Assembly (NCBI GenBank): GCA_016295245.1
Contig: JAEDLO010000036.1
Coordinates: 1-15,385, forward strand
Direction: 5' to 3'
Origin: Bacteroidales bacterium
GTDB taxonomy: Bacteria; Bacteroidota; Bacteroidia; Bacteroidales; UBA932
Length of the DNA stretch: 15,385 nucleotides
The notes under the pieces were generated by a model. That model saw only the letters and a list, made by a program, of their open reading frames with translations. It was not told the DNA's origin and ran no database searches. Both the position numbers and the translations under genes were made by a program. Of the stretch, positions 13,951 through 15,385 are shown piece by piece (within the stretch, counting starts at the first letter, position 1; each line of letters opens with the position of its first letter).

Positions 13951-15385
13951 ATGTCGTTCGCCCATCTTCACGTTCATACCCAATATTCCATCCTGGATGG
14001 ACTCTCGAATATCGCCAAGCTGTTCCAGCGTGCGCGTGAGCTGGGTATGCCGGCGGTCGCCATCACCGACCACGGCAATATGTACGGCGTGAAGGAGTTC
14101 TTCAAGTACGCCAATGACAAGAGCAACAAGGATGCCGAAGGCAATTTCATAGTCAAGCCGATAGTCGGCTGTGAGGTCTATGTGACCACTCACTATGACC
14201 ACAAGCTCAAGGATAACGACCACAAGAAATACAATCACCTCATCCTCCTGGCCAAGAACTATGAGGGGTACAAAAACCTGATGAAGATAGTATCGACGGG
14301 CCATATCGAGGGTATGTATTACCGACCGAGAGTGAGTCACGAGGTGATTGAGCAGTATCACGAGAACATCATCTGCTGTTCGGCCTGTCTTGCAGGCGAG
14401 GTGCCTAAGGCTATCCGAAAAGGAGATCTGGAGGAGGCCCGTAAGGCTATTGAGTGGCACAAGAGGGTCTTCGGAGAGGATTATTATCTCGAGGTGATGC
14501 TCCATAAGACTCAGGTTCCGGGGCTTTCTCTGGAGGTTTACGAGCAGCAGCTGATTGTCAACGAGGGGATTTTCAAGCTTGCTGAGGAAACGGGGGTAAA
14601 GGTCGTCGCCACAAATGACGTCCACTTCATCAGGAAGGAGGATGGCAGCGTCCACGACAGGCTCATCTGCCTTACAACCAACTCTCTGGTCAATGATCCG
14701 AAAAGGCTCAGATACACCCAGCAGGAGTATCTCAAGAGCGAGGAGGAGATGCTTGAGCTCTTCCCTGACCACCCCGAGGCCATTGCCAACACCCTCGAGG
14801 TCGTCTCGAAGATTGAGTCTTTTCAGATTGACCGCCCGCACGTGCTCCCGAAGTATAATATCGACGAGGAGTTTATGGCCAATATCGGCGAGTATCTGGA
14901 GAAATATGCCGACATCATCGAGGAGGGCAAGTATTCGATACGCAAGAATAAGGCAGGGGAGGTGGTTGAAAAGACTTATCGTGGCGACGAGTTCTGCAAC
15001 TCGGTTGCCTATCTGTGCCACCTGACTTATCAGGGTGCGGCCATCCGCTATGGCGACAAGCTCAACGAGGAGCAGGCCTCGCGTATCAAGTTCGAGCTGA
15101 TGACTATCTGCAAGATGGGCTTCCCGGATTACTTCCTGATTGTTCAGGATTACATCCGCGCCTCGCGCAAGATGGGTTATCTGGTCGGGCCGGGAAGAGG
15201 TTCGGCGGCGGGTTCGGTTGTGGCTTATTGCCTCTGGATTACCAATCTGGACCCTATCAAGTACCAGCTCCTGTTTGAGCGTTTCCTCAATCCTGACCGT
15301 ATCAGTATGCCTGATATCGACGTGGACTTTGAGAATATCAGCGCCGCGCACGAGTACGTGGAAAAGGTTTACGGAGCGGATCACG
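13951..15385 (+). CDS. dnaE: DNA polymerase III alpha subunit (5' part, truncated by the window)
   Basis: The first 478 codons of the replicative polymerase, open and unbroken to the window edge. The PHP domain comes first (about 1-290): HLHVHT with His7 and His9, Asp16, ITDHGN with His41, Glu75, His96, the Cys of CSACLAGE, and Asp223/His225 in TNDVHF. These correspond to the metal-binding positions of the PHP site, apparently all kept, unlike E. coli DnaE. The polymerase palm follows with GFPDYFLIVQDY (390-401), GPGRGSAAGS (413-422) and the catalytic PDIDVDF (454-460), which carries the first two of the three catalytic aspartates. The remaining palm, fingers, beta-binding and OB parts, some 700 residues by family length, lie outside. 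The ATG at 13951 gives the standard short N-terminus. A dnaE2-type copy is unlikely given the intact PHP residues. Confidence 0.95.
   Translation, partial: MSFAHLHVHTQYSILDGLSNIAKLFQRARELGMPAVAITDHGNMYGVKEFFKYANDKSNKDAEGNFIVKPIVGCEVYVTTHYDHKLKDNDHKKYNHLILLAKNYEGYKNLMKIVSTGHIEGMYYRPRVSHEVIEQYHENIICCSACLAGEVPKAIRKGDLEEARKAIEWHKRVFGEDYYLEVMLHKTQVPGLSLEVYEQQLIVNEGIFKLAEETGVKVVATNDVHFIRKEDGSVHDRLICLTTNSLVNDPKRLRYTQQEYLKSEEEMLELFPDHPEAIANTLEVVSKIESFQIDRPHVLPKYNIDEEFMANIGEYLEKYADIIEEGKYSIRKNKAGEVVEKTYRGDEFCNSVAYLCHLTYQGAAIRYGDKLNEEQASRIKFELMTICKMGFPDYFLIVQDYIRASRKMGYLVGPGRGSAAGSVVAYCLWITNLDPIKYQLLFERFLNPDRISMPDIDVDFENISAAHEYVEKVYGADH

Noticed and set aside
13756..15384. 542-codon minus-strand open frame
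   Set aside because: It lies antisense to the end of secDF, the terminator and dnaE. The plus-strand dnaE frame carries clear PHP and polymerase motifs, so the antisense frame is a by-product of its codon use.

Overview
The window looks like a chromosomal segment of a fairly GC-rich member of the Bacteroidota, probably a gut-type Bacteroidales lineage. Four things point there: fused SecDF, a Bacteroides-type serine palmitoyltransferase, a flotillin-like FloA next to NfeD, and start codons without Shine-Dalgarno sequences. In addition, exact TAnnTTTG boxes, the -7 element of the Bacteroidota primary sigma factor, stand before five transcription units. The genus is not determinable from what I can see. 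I found no transposase, CRISPR array, tRNA or rRNA. The segment is core-like rather than a mobile island.

Layout. (1) 1-407 is a GC-rich, low-complexity stretch with no gene I can support. (2) 408-2319, minus strand: a CoA-transferase/acetyl-CoA hydrolase followed 4 nt later by a flavin reductase-rubredoxin fusion. (3) 2385-4828, plus strand: four overlapping genes, queD - folE - a queD paralogue that lacks the catalytic cysteine - an HI0933/BaiN-type flavoprotein. FolE makes dihydroneopterin triphosphate, the branch point to queuosine and folate, and the two QueD-like proteins flank it. (4) 4881-9292, plus strand: serine palmitoyltransferase, a short-chain dehydrogenase that is a good candidate for the next step (3-ketosphinganine reductase), and a secreted GH2 glycosidase, with a 3-nt gap and then a 4-nt overlap. 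(5) 9295-10711, minus strand: nfeD-floA, convergent with the sphingolipid operon and only 2 nt from it. (6) 10834-13878, plus strand: secDF, ended by a strong intrinsic terminator. (7) 13951 to the window edge: the 5' third or so of dnaE.

How it fits together. Regions 4-6 all concern the cell envelope: sphingolipid synthesis, flotillin/NfeD membrane organisation and Sec-dependent export. Region 3 is a pterin branch-point operon. The most interesting observations are the cysteine-less QueD paralogue with a nearby glutamate (a possible FolB bypass for folate), the direct coupling of SPT with a candidate ketosphinganine reductase and a GH2 enzyme, and two genes (queD and dnaE) whose -7 boxes end only 4-5 nt before the ATG, which predicts leaderless mRNAs.
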